Assembly (NCBI GenBank): GCA_021771675.1
Contig: JAETOP010000010.1
Coordinates: 1-55,403, forward strand
DNA: 55,403 nucleotides
Direction of reading: 5' to 3'
Origin: Oscillospiraceae bacterium
GTDB taxonomy: Bacteria; Bacillota_A; Clostridia; Oscillospirales; Oscillospiraceae
The translations under genes were made by a program, and so were the position numbers. Of the stretch, positions 15,512 through 24,030 are shown piece after piece (positions within the stretch are counted from its first letter, which is position 1; the number at the start of each line of letters is the position of its first letter). A model generated the notes under the pieces. It searched no databases. It was given only the letters and a program-made list of their open reading frames with translations, and had not been told where the DNA came from.

Positions 15512-17218
15512 TCATATCTCCAAAAGCACCCAGGCGCCGAAGGTGGTGAACGTGCCGCCGCAGGCCTGGTTTGAGAGCAGCTCCTGTTTTCCGGCGTATT
15601 CCGGCAAATTCACAGCACCGTCCTTGCAGTGGAACACCAGGGTATATTCTCCTGCCCGGCGGAGCAGCAGCCCCCGTTCATCATCCGCTGTGTCCTGGGC
15701 ATCCCGGGCGAGAAGCTCCGGATGCTCCCGGCGTACCCGGAGCAATTGGCGGTACCAGGCGTACATATCCGCGTCCTGCCTGTCCTCCGCCCACACCATG
15801 CCCCGGCGGCAATCCGGGTCCTGGCCTCCATCCATGGCGTACTCGTCCCCATAATAGATCATGGGCATTCCGGGGAGCAGCAGCTGTAAGGCGGCGATGA
15901 GCTTCATCCGGTTTTTGTCCCCGCCGCAGTGGTGCAGAATCCGGGGCGTGTCGTGGCTGTCCACCAGATTCCACAGCAGCGGCAGCACCTTGGGGTGTAG
16001 CCGGCCCTTCAAAAAGTTCAGCTCCCCCACAAACCGGGATACGGAAATTTCATCCCGGGCCGCCAAGCGGAGCACCGCCTGGTAGAAGGGGTAGTTCATC
16101 ACCGTATCCCACTCGTCCCCCTGGAGGAAATCCTCGGCGCAGTGCCAGACCTCGCCGATGATCAGCGCCTGGGGGAATTCTGACTTGATCTCCCGCCGGA
16201 ACTGCTTCCAGAAGGCGTGGCCGATTTCGTCGCCCACGTCCAGCCGCCAGCCGTCGATGCTGCACTCCCGCAGCCAGTACAGCGCCACATCCAGAATGTA
16301 GCGGGTCACCTCCGGATTCTTCACATTCAGCTTGGGCATCCCGCCGAAGTAGGAAAATGTCTTGAAATTGGGCTTCTCCCCCCATTTTGCCCGGAGGGGG
16401 AAATCCTCGATAAAATACCAGTCCAGATACCGGGAATCCCGTCCGTTTTTCCGGATGTCGGCAAAGGCGAAGAACTCCGGGGAGGTGTGGTTGAACACCC
16501 CGTCCAGAATCACCCGCAGACCCAGACTGTGAGCCCGATCCACCAGCTCCTTCAGGTCCTGCTGGGTGCCGAAGGAGGGGTCGATGGTATAATAGTCGAT
16601 GGTGTCGTATTTGTGGGAGGAGTTGGAGCGGAAGATGGGGGTCAAATACAGGATGTCCACTCCCAGCTCCCGGATATGCTCCAGTCGCTCCATCAGCCCC
16701 CGCAGGTTCCCGTGGAGGTTGTCCCCAGGGGAGATGGGCGCTTTGTACCACTGCTGCTCCGGCACCTCCCGGCTGGATGCGAACCGGGAGGGAAAGACCT
16801 GATAGAGCACCTTGTTCTCCGCCCAGGCCGGGGTGAGGAAGCGCTCCTCCTCCCGCAGATTCTGGGGGCAGTCGAACATGTCGTCCGTATCGGTGAAGGG
16901 CCGGTCAGAGAAGTGATAATTGGAATAATATATGGTATTTCCGGCGGTGTCGGTGAGCTCAAACCAATAGCGCAGGCACACCACCTGGAATTCCAGCTCC
17001 GCCTCCCAGTAGTCCAGGGTATTGTCCGTGGCGGCGACGGCCATGGGGGCCTCCTTCCGGGTGTCCAGCAGGCGCAGGGGCAGGTATTTGTCCTGATGGT
17101 GGAGGATTACCCGGGCAATGTCTCCCCGGGCGCTGCGCAGACGGAACAGGAACCGCCCCGGCTCCAGGCAGAAGCAGTCCCGGGCGGTGGCTTCATGGGA
17201 AATGGCGGCGAGAATCAT
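15512..17218 (-). CDS. Glycoside hydrolase family 13 alpha-amylase/neopullulanase-type enzyme
   Basis: A 568-residue cytosolic GH13 enzyme without a signal peptide. An N-terminal beta-sandwich of about 110 residues resembles the neopullulanase/cyclomaltodextrinase domain. Then come GVFNHTS (region I), DGWRLDVGDEIGH with the nucleophile Asp (region II), IIGEVWH with the acid/base Glu (region III) and LVDSHDTPRIL (region IV), followed by a small C-terminal domain. It probably cleaves alpha-glucans or maltodextrins that have entered the cell. ATG 17218 has AAGGAG ten bases upstream; the longer open frame upstream is not supported. The stop lies in the tail of the adjacent element. No maltose transporter is nearby. 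Confidence 0.92.
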   Translation of the reverse strand: MILAAISHEATARDCFCLEPGRFLFRLRSARGDIARVILHHQDKYLPLRLLDTRKEAPMAVAATDNTLDYWEAELEFQVVCLRYWFELTDTAGNTIYYSNYHFSDRPFTDTDDMFDCPQNLREEERFLTPAWAENKVLYQVFPSRFASSREVPEQQWYKAPISPGDNLHGNLRGLMERLEHIRELGVDILYLTPIFRSNSSHKYDTIDYYTIDPSFGTQQDLKELVDRAHSLGLRVILDGVFNHTSPEFFAFADIRKNGRDSRYLDWYFIEDFPLRAKWGEKPNFKTFSYFGGMPKLNVKNPEVTRYILDVALYWLRECSIDGWRLDVGDEIGHAFWKQFRREIKSEFPQALIIGEVWHCAEDFLQGDEWDTVMNYPFYQAVLRLAARDEISVSRFVGELNFLKGRLHPKVLPLLWNLVDSHDTPRILHHCGGDKNRMKLIAALQLLLPGMPMIYYGDEYAMDGGQDPDCRRGMVWAEDRQDADMYAWYRQLLRVRREHPELLARDAQDTADDERGLLLRRAGEYTLVFHCKDGAVNLPEYAGKQELLSNQACGGTFTTFGAWVLLEI

Positions 17219-17271
17219 AGCATTGACGCTCCTTGTGTCTTTCTTTCCCCGGGCTGCCCGAGGCACCATGG

Positions 17272-17299
17272 AGTATATCATGTTTTTGAGAAAAAGCAA
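17272..17299 (-). promoter_or_regulatory. Promoter of the GH13 gene
   Basis: Minus strand TTGCTT (17299-17294), 16-bp spacer, TATACT (17277-17272), 54 bp upstream of the start codon. Confidence 0.6.
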
Positions 17300-17335
17300 T
17301 AGCCTCTTTTTCCTTTTGCTCTGATTGGTGTTCGG

Positions 17336-17530
17336 CGGCGAGTCGCCGCTGACAATTCGCACGGGGCGAGTGTGCAGTCGTTACCCCCGAACTCAGCCCG
17401 GTAACGCTTTTGCGGCAGGACGTTGAATGGAACGCTCAGGCATCCGACGAAAGCGGGAGAGTCAAGACCCGCTGCTACGGCTGCGCAAGAGAAAATTCCT
17501 CATTCCTAATTCCTAACTATCCCATATCTT
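17336..17530. repeat. Dispersed repeats between divergent genes
   Basis: Starts with GGCGGCGAGTCGCCGCTGAC, also found at 4568-4590, then CGCACGGGG and the core AGCCCGGTAACGCTTTTGCGG split at 17394-17415. It ends with ATTCCTCATTCCTAATTCC and CATATCTTATATCTTC words shared with 15490-15520 and 34270-34310. Two element families are joined here. There is no gene between 17300 and 17638. Confidence 0.6.
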
Positions 17531-17586
17531 ATATCTTCCTTCCGTGGCTTTCAATTCCGCTAAGAAAGAATTAAGGCAACAGATCA

Positions 17587-17615
17587 TCGACTTTTTCCCT
17601 TCCTGATGCTATAAT
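17587..17615 (+). promoter_or_regulatory. Promoter of the two-component system
   Basis: TCGACT (17587-17592), 17-bp spacer, TATAAT (17610-17615), 23 bp upstream of the response regulator start. Confidence 0.65.
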
Positions 17616-17638
17616 GACGAAAAAGGAGGGAGCTTGCC

Positions 17639-18316
17639 ATGGAGAAAATACTCCTGCTGGAGGATGATACCGCCCTGGGGCGGGGGATTCAGATGGCGCT
17701 GCAAGGGGATGCTGTGCAGATTAAACTATGCCGCACCCTGGCCCAGGGGAGGGAGGAGACGGCCCGGGACGATTATTGTCTGCTGATCCTGGATGTGAAC
17801 CTGCCCGACGGCTCCGGCCTGGAGCTGCTGCGCCAGGTTCGGCAGGACAGCAGCGTCCCCGTGATTCTGCTCACCGCCAACGACCTGGAAATGGACATTG
17901 TCACGGGGCTGGAATCCGGGGCGGACGACTATATCACCAAGCCCTTTTCCCTGGCGGTGCTCCGGGCCCGGGTGAACGCCCAGCTCCGGCGCAGCGCCGG
18001 GGGAAGGACGGCCCGCTACGCCTTCGATGGTTTTGTGTTCGACTTTGACCGGATGGAATTCCGCCGGAACGGCCAATCTCTCGAGCTGAGCAAGACGGAG
18101 CAGAAGCTGCTGCGTCTGCTGGTGGAGAACCGGGGGCAGACCCTCTCCCGGGCTGTCCTGGTGGATCGGGTCTGGACGGACGGGGCGGAATATGTGGATG
18201 AGAACGCCCTCTCCGTCACGGTGAAGCGGCTGCGGGGCAAGCTGGAGGACAACCCCTCCGCTCCCAAATACGTAAAAACGGTGTACGGCATCGGCTACAC
18301 CTGGGCGGTGAAGTGA
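17639..18316 (+). CDS. OmpR/PhoB-family response regulator
   Basis: A 225-residue regulator. The receiver domain (1-115) has the acidic pair EDD near residue 8, the phosphoacceptor Asp in LILDVNLPDGSG near residue 51 and Lys in DDYITKPFS near 100. The C-terminal winged helix (about 130-222) ends in the usual YVKTVYGIGYTWAV. GGAGGG precedes the ATG. The kinase gene follows after one base. The next genes encode an ABC ATPase and an FtsX permease, so this is probably the regulator of a peptide-sensing or resistance transporter of the Bce/Vex type. Direct repeats upstream of the transporter (19408-19443) are candidate targets. Confidence 0.93.
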   Translation: MEKILLLEDDTALGRGIQMALQGDAVQIKLCRTLAQGREETARDDYCLLILDVNLPDGSGLELLRQVRQDSSVPVILLTANDLEMDIVTGLESGADDYITKPFSLAVLRARVNAQLRRSAGGRTARYAFDGFVFDFDRMEFRRNGQSLELSKTEQKLLRLLVENRGQTLSRAVLVDRVWTDGAEYVDENALSVTVKRLRGKLEDNPSAPKYVKTVYGIGYTWAVK

Positions 18317-18317
18317 C

Positions 18318-19205
18318 ATGATTTATGGAATCATTGCCGCCTGCGTTTTCCTGGGGGCCGCCCTTTGGGAACGCCGCCGCACCCGGCGGATTCTGGAAGG
18401 CCTGAGCCGGATGCTGGATGATGCCATGGAGGGCCGCTTCACCGAGACGCATTTCGATGAAACGCTTCATTCCGCCTTAGAGAGCAGGCTTGCCCACTAT
18501 CTGGCTGCCTCCACGGTATCCGCCCGGAACGTCCAGGCGGAGCGGGAGAAGCTGAAAGCCCTGATCGGGGACATTTCCCACCAGAGCAAAACCCCCATTT
18601 CCAACATTCTGCTCTACACCCAGCTTCTGCGGGAGCAGCCGGGAAACGCCGACTGCCTGGAAGCGCTGGAGGGACAGACCAGAAAGCTGCAAAGCCTCAT
18701 CGACGCCCTGGTGAAGACCTCCCGGCTGGAATCCGGGGTTCTGGCATTGCATCCGGCCCCCGGGCAGCTGCAGGAGGTGGTCGCCGCCGCCCTTGCCCAA
18801 ATTGCCCCAAAGGCGGCGGCCAAGGGAATTGAGATCATTCAGGAGCCCATCCAGACCGAGGCTGTTTTCGATCCCAAGTGGACGGAGGAGGCCATCTACA
18901 ATCTGCTGGACAACGCCGTGAAATACACCCCGGTCGGGGGAAGGGTGACCGTCACCGCCACGGCGTATCCCATGTTTTCCGCCGTCCACGTCCGGGACAC
19001 CGGTCCGGGAATCGGCGAGGAGGAGCAGCCCAGGGTGTTCCAGCGGTTCTACCGGGGGGCAGATTACGCCGGGGAAGAAGGGGTGGGCATCGGGCTGTAC
19101 CTGGTGCGGCAGATCGCCGAGGGCCAGGGGGGCTATGTGAAAACCCGCTCCCAGCCGGGCCGGGGCAGCACCTTCTCGCTGTATCTGCCCAAAGCCTCCG
19201 GATGA
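18318..19205 (+). CDS. Sensor histidine kinase
   Basis: A 295-residue kinase with a single short N-terminal hydrophobic stretch (about 1-17) and almost no sensory domain. The H box is DISHQSKTPISNIL near residue 90. The HATPase domain has an N box (LLDNAVKY), a G1 box (VRDTGPGIGEEE) and a G2 region (GVGIGLYLVRQIA). Such intramembrane-type kinases usually sense through a partner transporter, here probably the FtsX permease encoded 1 kb downstream. Starts one base after the regulator stop. Confidence 0.92.
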   Translation: MIYGIIAACVFLGAALWERRRTRRILEGLSRMLDDAMEGRFTETHFDETLHSALESRLAHYLAASTVSARNVQAEREKLKALIGDISHQSKTPISNILLYTQLLREQPGNADCLEALEGQTRKLQSLIDALVKTSRLESGVLALHPAPGQLQEVVAAALAQIAPKAAAKGIEIIQEPIQTEAVFDPKWTEEAIYNLLDNAVKYTPVGGRVTVTATAYPMFSAVHVRDTGPGIGEEEQPRVFQRFYRGADYAGEEGVGIGLYLVRQIAEGQGGYVKTRSQPGRGSTFSLYLPKASG

Positions 19206-19380
19206 TGCTATCAACCCAGGACGGGTCAAGACACGCCCCTACGGTCATCAAACCGGCACCTGGCACCGTTCATCGAAACACTCAGTATCCGTTACCTGGC
19301 GGGAGGATAATATCCTCCCCTACGGGCATCCTGTTAAATTCCTAATTCCTCATTCCTAACTCCTAACTCCTAATTCTCTT
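19206..19380. repeat. Dispersed repeat copy after the kinase gene
   Basis: Contains GACGGGTCAAGAC...CCCCTACGG, GGCGGGAGGATAATATCCTCCCCTACGGGC split as a palindrome near 19298-19328, and ATTCCTAATTCCTCATTCC at 19335-19378. These words are shared with 15360-15505 and 34199-34290. It begins at the kinase stop codon. Confidence 0.6.
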
Positions 19381-19407
19381 ATGCCTCTCTTTGCGGGCGT
19401 GAAAAAA

Positions 19408-19443
19408 CAGAATCTGTCAATTCTGTTAGATTCTAGACAGAAT
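19408..19443 (+). promoter_or_regulatory. Candidate response-regulator binding sites
   Basis: The heptamer ACAGAAT occurs at 19408-19414 and 19437-19443, and its inverse ATTCTGT at 19420-19426. The last two form an inverted repeat with a 10-bp spacer. Position upstream of the ABC transporter suggests binding by the regulator encoded at 17639-18316. This is inference from position and symmetry only. Confidence 0.4.
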
Positions 19444-19462
19444 GTGGAAAGATTCTTTTGCT

Positions 19463-19499
19463 AAAGTCTGTGGTGTCGAGAGACAGTACAGACTTTTTT
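19463..19499 (+). terminator. Terminator-like hairpin in the leader of the ABC transporter
   Basis: AAAGTCTGT (19463-19471) pairs with ACAGACTTT (19488-19496), followed by a TTTTTT tract ending at 19499, immediately before the GGAGG of the ATPase gene. It may be a terminator for the upstream kinase transcript or an attenuator of the transporter. Confidence 0.55.
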
Positions 19500-19511
19500 G
19501 GAGGCAAATTC

Positions 19512-20183
19512 ATGAGCATTTTGGAAACAAAAGACCTGCGCAAAATTTATGGCGCCGGGGATACGGCGGTTCGGGCCCTGGACGGGGTGAATCTGAGCGT
19601 GGAAAACGGGGAGTTCGTCACCATTGTGGGAACCTCCGGCTCCGGCAAGTCCACCCTGCTTCACATGCTGGGCGGGCTGGACCGGCCAAGCAGCGGCAGC
19701 GTCATGGTGGATGGAAAGAACATCTTTGAACTGAAGGATGAGGCGCTGACCATTTTCCGCCGGAGAAAAATTGGCTTCGTCTTTCAGAGCTACAACCTGG
19801 TTCCCGTGCTGAATGTGTATGAAAACATCGTCCTTCCCATCCAGCTGGACGGCCGGAGGGAGGACGAAAATTTCATCCAGCAGATCGTGAAGACCCTGGG
19901 GCTGGACGGCAGGCTGGATGCCCTTCCGAACCAGCTCTCCGGCGGTCAGCAGCAGCGAGTGGCCATTGCCAGGGCCCTGGCGGCGGCCCCGGCCATCATC
20001 CTGGCCGACGAGCCCACCGGCAACCTGGACTCCAAAACCAGCCAGGATGTGCTGAGCCTGCTGAAGGTCACCAGCCAGAAATTCGCCCAGACCATCGTCA
20101 TGATCACCCACAACGAGGAAGTGGCCCAGATGGCCGACCGGATCATCCGGATTGAGGATGGCCGCATTGTGACCCGGGGGTAA
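19512..20183 (+). CDS. ABC transporter ATP-binding protein (Bce/MacB type)
   Basis: A 223-residue ATPase. Walker A GTSGSGKST near residue 43, Q-loop in FVFQSYNLVPVL, signature LSGGQQQRVAIARAL near 145 and Walker B ILADEPTGNLDS near 165 are all intact; the DEPTGNLD form is typical of the LolD/MacB/BceA group that powers FtsX permeases. ATG 19512 has GGAGG eight bases upstream. The permease starts 4 bp after its stop. Likely role is removal or sensing of antimicrobial peptides or a lipid-linked substrate. Confidence 0.94.
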   Translation: MSILETKDLRKIYGAGDTAVRALDGVNLSVENGEFVTIVGTSGSGKSTLLHMLGGLDRPSSGSVMVDGKNIFELKDEALTIFRRRKIGFVFQSYNLVPVLNVYENIVLPIQLDGRREDENFIQQIVKTLGLDGRLDALPNQLSGGQQQRVAIARALAAAPAIILADEPTGNLDSKTSQDVLSLLKVTSQKFAQTIVMITHNEEVAQMADRIIRIEDGRIVTRG

Positions 20184-20187
20184 TGGC

Positions 20188-22830
20188 ATGAACGTGAAAA
20201 ATCGAGGCTGTATCCGCCGCCTGAGCTTCAAAACCCTGCTTGCCTCCCGGAAGCGGAACCTGATCGCCATTGCCGCCATTGTGTTGACTACGCTGCTGTT
20301 TACGTCCCTGTTTACCGTGGCCATGTCCATCAATTCCAGCTATGAGATGTACGCCTTCCGCCAGGCGGGCGGCTACAGCCATGGCAATTTCAAGGAGGTG
20401 ACCGAGGAGCAGATCGCCGCCATCTCCGCCCACCCCAAGATCAAGGCCACGGGCGTGCGCTTGACCATCGGCTTCCAGTACGGCGGCGTGTTTGCGAAAA
20501 CCCCTGCCGAGGTCAGCTTCATGGACGAAAACTGCACCAAGTGGAGCTTTGCCCAGCCCGACGTGGGCCGCATCCCCAAAGAGGGGAAAGAGGTCATCAT
20601 GGACACCGGTGCTCTGAAGCTTCTGGGGGTGGAGCCCGTCCTGGGGGCCCAGATTCCCTTTACCTTTGAGGTGGGGGATCAAAGCCAGCGCTCCTATGAA
20701 AAGACCGATACCTTTACTCTGGTGGGATGGTGGGAGTACGACGACATCTCCCCCGTCCACTACATCAATGTGTCCCGGGAATACGCCGAAAAAGTGGAGG
20801 CGGAAGGCGTTGCCGCCGGGATGGAGCCATTTCGCCGGGACTTGAACGTGATGCTGGGCTCCGCCATGGACATTCGGGGCCAGCTGGAGCAGGTGGACCG
20901 GGACCTGGGCTACACCTGGGACAACCGGGGGGCGGAAAACAACGTCCGCATCGGCGTCAACTGGGGCTACACCTCATCTCAGCTGGGCGAGAACATGGAC
21001 GCCTCCACCGTGGCGGCCATGGCGGCCTTCCTGGCCCTGGTGATCTTCACCGGCTACCTGATCATCTACAACATCTTCCAGATTTCCGTCACCGGGGACA
21101 TTCGCTTCTATGGGCTGCTGAAAACCATCGGCGTCACCCCCCGGCAGCTGCGGCGGATCATCCGCCAGCAGGCGCTGCTGCTGTGCCTGGTGGGCATCCC
21201 GGTGGGAATGCTGCTGGGCTACGGCGTGGGGGCGCTGCTGACCCCGGCGGTCACGTCGAACCTCATGTCCGGCAGCATGGGCACCACCATCAGCACGTCG
21301 CCGCTGATTTTCATCGCCTCCGGGCTGTTTGCCCTGCTGACGGTGCTGCTGTCCTGCTCCCGGCCCGGGCGGATTGCCGGAAGGATTTCCCCCGTGGAGG
21401 CCACCCGGTACACGGAGGCGAGCCACACCAAAAAGAAACGCCGGGCCACCCGGGGGGCCAGGGTGTACCAGATGGCCTTTGCCAACCTGGGCCGGAACCG
21501 GAGCAAGACCGCCCTGGTGGTGATCTCCCTGGCGCTGTCGGTGGTGCTTCTGAATATTCTCGTCACCTTCACCGCCGGGTTTGACATGGAGAAATTTCTG
21601 GCAAAGACGTCCTGCGCCGATTTTATCGTCAGCTCCACCGACTATTTCCGGTCCAACTGGGCCAGAACCTACATTTCCCGGGAGCAGATTCAGCAGATTC
21701 AGGGCAGTACTCAGGCCAGCTTGTCAGGCGTGGGATATGTCCCCGGGACAGTCTATCAGAACGTCTGGATGCGGGAGGAAGCCTGGAAGGCGGAGGCAAA
21801 CCACTTCTCTGCCAGCTGGGCGGAGCAGGTCCTGCCGACCCGTTCCCGCAGGGACGGCCTGGTGATGGGAGACGCTCTGATCGAAGGGCTGGATGAGAGC
21901 CTGCTTTCAAAACTCCAGGTATTGGACGGCGACCTCGGCCCCCTGCTGGAGGGGGACAGCCACAGCATCGCCATTGCCGTCCACACCGACGACTACGGAA
22001 ATCCGGAACGCCTGGAATCCTACCCCCGGGTGGGGGAAACCCTTCCGGTGACCTATGTGGAGGAATTTACCTATCTGGATGGCCGCACGGGAGAACCTGC
22101 CACCGAGGACACTCCAGGGGATTTCCTCCAGATGAAGGTTGAGAAGGGCACGGACATTACCTACACCGTATGCGCCTGGGTGGTGGTGCCCAATGCGATG
22201 AGCCATCGCCACGGCACCTTGGGCTACGAGCTGGTTCTGAGCAAGGAGGCTCTGGAGGCCGACAGCGGCGCATCGCCCATTCCCCTGCTCTACCTCTTCG
22301 ACACGCCGGATGAAGCTGCCGAGAAGGATGCCGAGAGCTATCTTGCCCAGCTCACTGCGGGGAATCAGCAGCTGATGTACGAGAGCAAGGCGAGCCTGCG
22401 GGCGGAGTTCAAGGGGTTCCAGGACATGTTCCTGCTGCTGGGCGGGGCGCTGTGCGCCATCATCGGCCTGGTGGGCGCGCTGAACTTCTTCAACGCCATT
22501 TTAACCAGCATTCTCTCCCGGAAGCGGGAATTTGCGGTGCTCCAGGCCGTGGGCATGACAAACGGGCAGATGAAGACCATGCTGGTCTGCGAGGGGCTGT
22601 TCTATACCCTGGGCTCCGCCGCTTCGGCGCTGCTCCTCTCCCTGGTGATTACCCCGCTGGCCGGGAATCTGCTGGAAGCCATGTTCTGGTTCTTCAGCTC
22701 CCACTTTACCGTTGTCCCCATTTTGCTGACCCTGCCTGTTTTCGCCCTGCTGGGCTACGCCATCCCCGCCATCATGTACCGCCAGGCCGCTAAGCAGAGC
22801 GTGGTGGAGCGACTGCGGGAAACAGAATAA
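20188..22830 (+). CDS. FtsX-like ABC transporter permease
   Basis: An 880-residue permease. One helix near residues 22-45 is followed by an outer domain of about 220 residues, three helices with FtsX features (about 275-400), a helix near 435-460, a second large outer domain (about 460-745) and three C-terminal helices. REFAVLQAVGMTNGQMKTM near residue 785 is the cytoplasmic coupling segment typical of FtsX. At 880 residues it is longer than BceB (about 650), so it is closer to the two-ectodomain permeases seen beside VncRS-like systems. Followed directly by a terminator. Substrate unknown. Confidence 0.9.
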   Translation: MNVKNRGCIRRLSFKTLLASRKRNLIAIAAIVLTTLLFTSLFTVAMSINSSYEMYAFRQAGGYSHGNFKEVTEEQIAAISAHPKIKATGVRLTIGFQYGGVFAKTPAEVSFMDENCTKWSFAQPDVGRIPKEGKEVIMDTGALKLLGVEPVLGAQIPFTFEVGDQSQRSYEKTDTFTLVGWWEYDDISPVHYINVSREYAEKVEAEGVAAGMEPFRRDLNVMLGSAMDIRGQLEQVDRDLGYTWDNRGAENNVRIGVNWGYTSSQLGENMDASTVAAMAAFLALVIFTGYLIIYNIFQISVTGDIRFYGLLKTIGVTPRQLRRIIRQQALLLCLVGIPVGMLLGYGVGALLTPAVTSNLMSGSMGTTISTSPLIFIASGLFALLTVLLSCSRPGRIAGRISPVEATRYTEASHTKKKRRATRGARVYQMAFANLGRNRSKTALVVISLALSVVLLNILVTFTAGFDMEKFLAKTSCADFIVSSTDYFRSNWARTYISREQIQQIQGSTQASLSGVGYVPGTVYQNVWMREEAWKAEANHFSASWAEQVLPTRSRRDGLVMGDALIEGLDESLLSKLQVLDGDLGPLLEGDSHSIAIAVHTDDYGNPERLESYPRVGETLPVTYVEEFTYLDGRTGEPATEDTPGDFLQMKVEKGTDITYTVCAWVVVPNAMSHRHGTLGYELVLSKEALEADSGASPIPLLYLFDTPDEAAEKDAESYLAQLTAGNQQLMYESKASLRAEFKGFQDMFLLLGGALCAIIGLVGALNFFNAILTSILSRKREFAVLQAVGMTNGQMKTMLVCEGLFYTLGSAASALLLSLVITPLAGNLLEAMFWFFSSHFTVVPILLTLPVFALLGYAIPAIMYRQAAKQSVVERLRETE

Positions 22831-22837
22831 CCGCCTG

Positions 22838-22870
22838 AACATTCCGGGAAAATGCTTTTCCCGGAATGTT
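22838..22870 (+). terminator. Terminator of the ATPase/FtsX permease operon
   Basis: Perfect 15-bp stem AACATTCCGGGAAAA (22838-22852) with its inverse at 22856-22870 and a three-base loop, 8 bp after the stop. Confidence 0.8.
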
Positions 22871-22896
22871 TTGCTATAAATATCCCCCCGGGGGGC

Positions 22897-22925
22897 TTCC
22901 GAAAAGACGGGGCAGATGGTATGAT
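22897..22925 (+). promoter_or_regulatory. Possible promoter of the FecCD-type transporter operon
   Basis: TTCCGA (22897-22902), 17-bp spacer, TATGAT (22920-22925). The -35 is weak, and a CCCCCC/GGGGGG palindrome lies just upstream. No Fur or other metal box was recognised. Confidence 0.4.
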
Positions 22926-22959
22926 ACCCGGGAATGGAAGCGATCCGGGAGAGAGACAC

Positions 22960-24030
22960 ATGACAGAAATTCTGATGGGACAAAAAAAGAGAAATCGAAG
23001 AAACGCAGAGTTGGTGCTGGCAATGCTTCTTGGCGTAGCAGTGCTGAGCATCATTTGTCTGTTTGTGGGTTCTTCCAATATGACGGTTCGGGAGTGCATC
23101 TCGGCGCTGGGAAAAACAGGCAGCGCCGCCCACGTCCGGATTATCTGGAACATCCGGATTCCCCGGGTGCTGGCAGCCATTATTGCCGGGGCGGGGCTGT
23201 CGATTTCCGGCCTGATGATGCAGACCACCCTGGGTAACTCCATGGCATCCCCCTCCACCCTGGGCGTCTCCAATGCGGCGGTGTTCGGGGCCAATCTGTC
23301 CATCATCGCCTTTGCGGGAGGGTTCCTGTCCACGGGAAACAACTTGAGCAACTACGCCCTGGGGGCAAATCCCTACGCCACCAGCGTGATGGCATTCGTA
23401 TTTTCCACGGTGTCCATTTTGATGATTCTGGGCCTTTGCACCCTCCGCTCCTTCTCCCCCAATGTGGTGGTGCTTTCCGGCATGGCCATTGGTTCCGTCT
23501 GGACGGCGGCTACCACGATTTTGCAGTTCTACGCCACGGATGTGGGGATTTCCGCCGCAGTGGTCTGGAATTTTGGCGACCTGGGCCGGGCCACCTACCG
23601 CACCGACGCCATCATGTTTGCCGTGGTGCTGGTGGGATTCCTTTTCTTCATGCTGATGGCCTGGCAGTTTAATGCCCTTCTCAGCGGCGAGGCCACCGCC
23701 AAGACCATGGGCATCCGTGTGGAGGCGCTGCGGTTTGTCACCCTGCTCCTGGCCTCCGTGATCACGGCGGTGTGCGTTTCCTTCCTGGGGATCATCGGCT
23801 TTGTGGGCATTATCTGTCCCCACGTGACCAAGCGGCTGCTGGGACAGGATCACCGGGTTTCCATCCCCGCCTCCGCCCTCGGTGGAAGTCTGCTCCTGCT
23901 GCTGGCGGACACCCTGTCCAGGAGCATGGGGGGTGGTTCAGCCCTGCCTGTGGGAGCCATCACCTCCCTGCTGGGCGCACCGTTTTTCGTCGTCATTATT
24001 TTTTCCAGGAAGGAGAACCGCCGATGCTGA
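22960..24030 (+). CDS. FecCD-family ABC transporter permease
   Basis: A 356-residue permease of the iron-siderophore/cobalamin/haem class with about ten helices. RIPRVLAAIIAGAGLSISG near residue 63 and GFVGIICPHVTKRLLG near 283 are family landmarks, the latter including the coupling helix that contacts the ATPase. ATG 22960 sits behind GGGAGAG. The stop overlaps the ATPase start by 7 bp. Only one permease gene is present, so it should work as a homodimer. Substrate is a metal complex of unknown identity. Confidence 0.92.
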   Translation: MTEILMGQKKRNRRNAELVLAMLLGVAVLSIICLFVGSSNMTVRECISALGKTGSAAHVRIIWNIRIPRVLAAIIAGAGLSISGLMMQTTLGNSMASPSTLGVSNAAVFGANLSIIAFAGGFLSTGNNLSNYALGANPYATSVMAFVFSTVSILMILGLCTLRSFSPNVVVLSGMAIGSVWTAATTILQFYATDVGISAAVVWNFGDLGRATYRTDAIMFAVVLVGFLFFMLMAWQFNALLSGEATAKTMGIRVEALRFVTLLLASVITAVCVSFLGIIGFVGIICPHVTKRLLGQDHRVSIPASALGGSLLLLLADTLSRSMGGGSALPVGAITSLLGAPFFVVIIFSRKENRRC

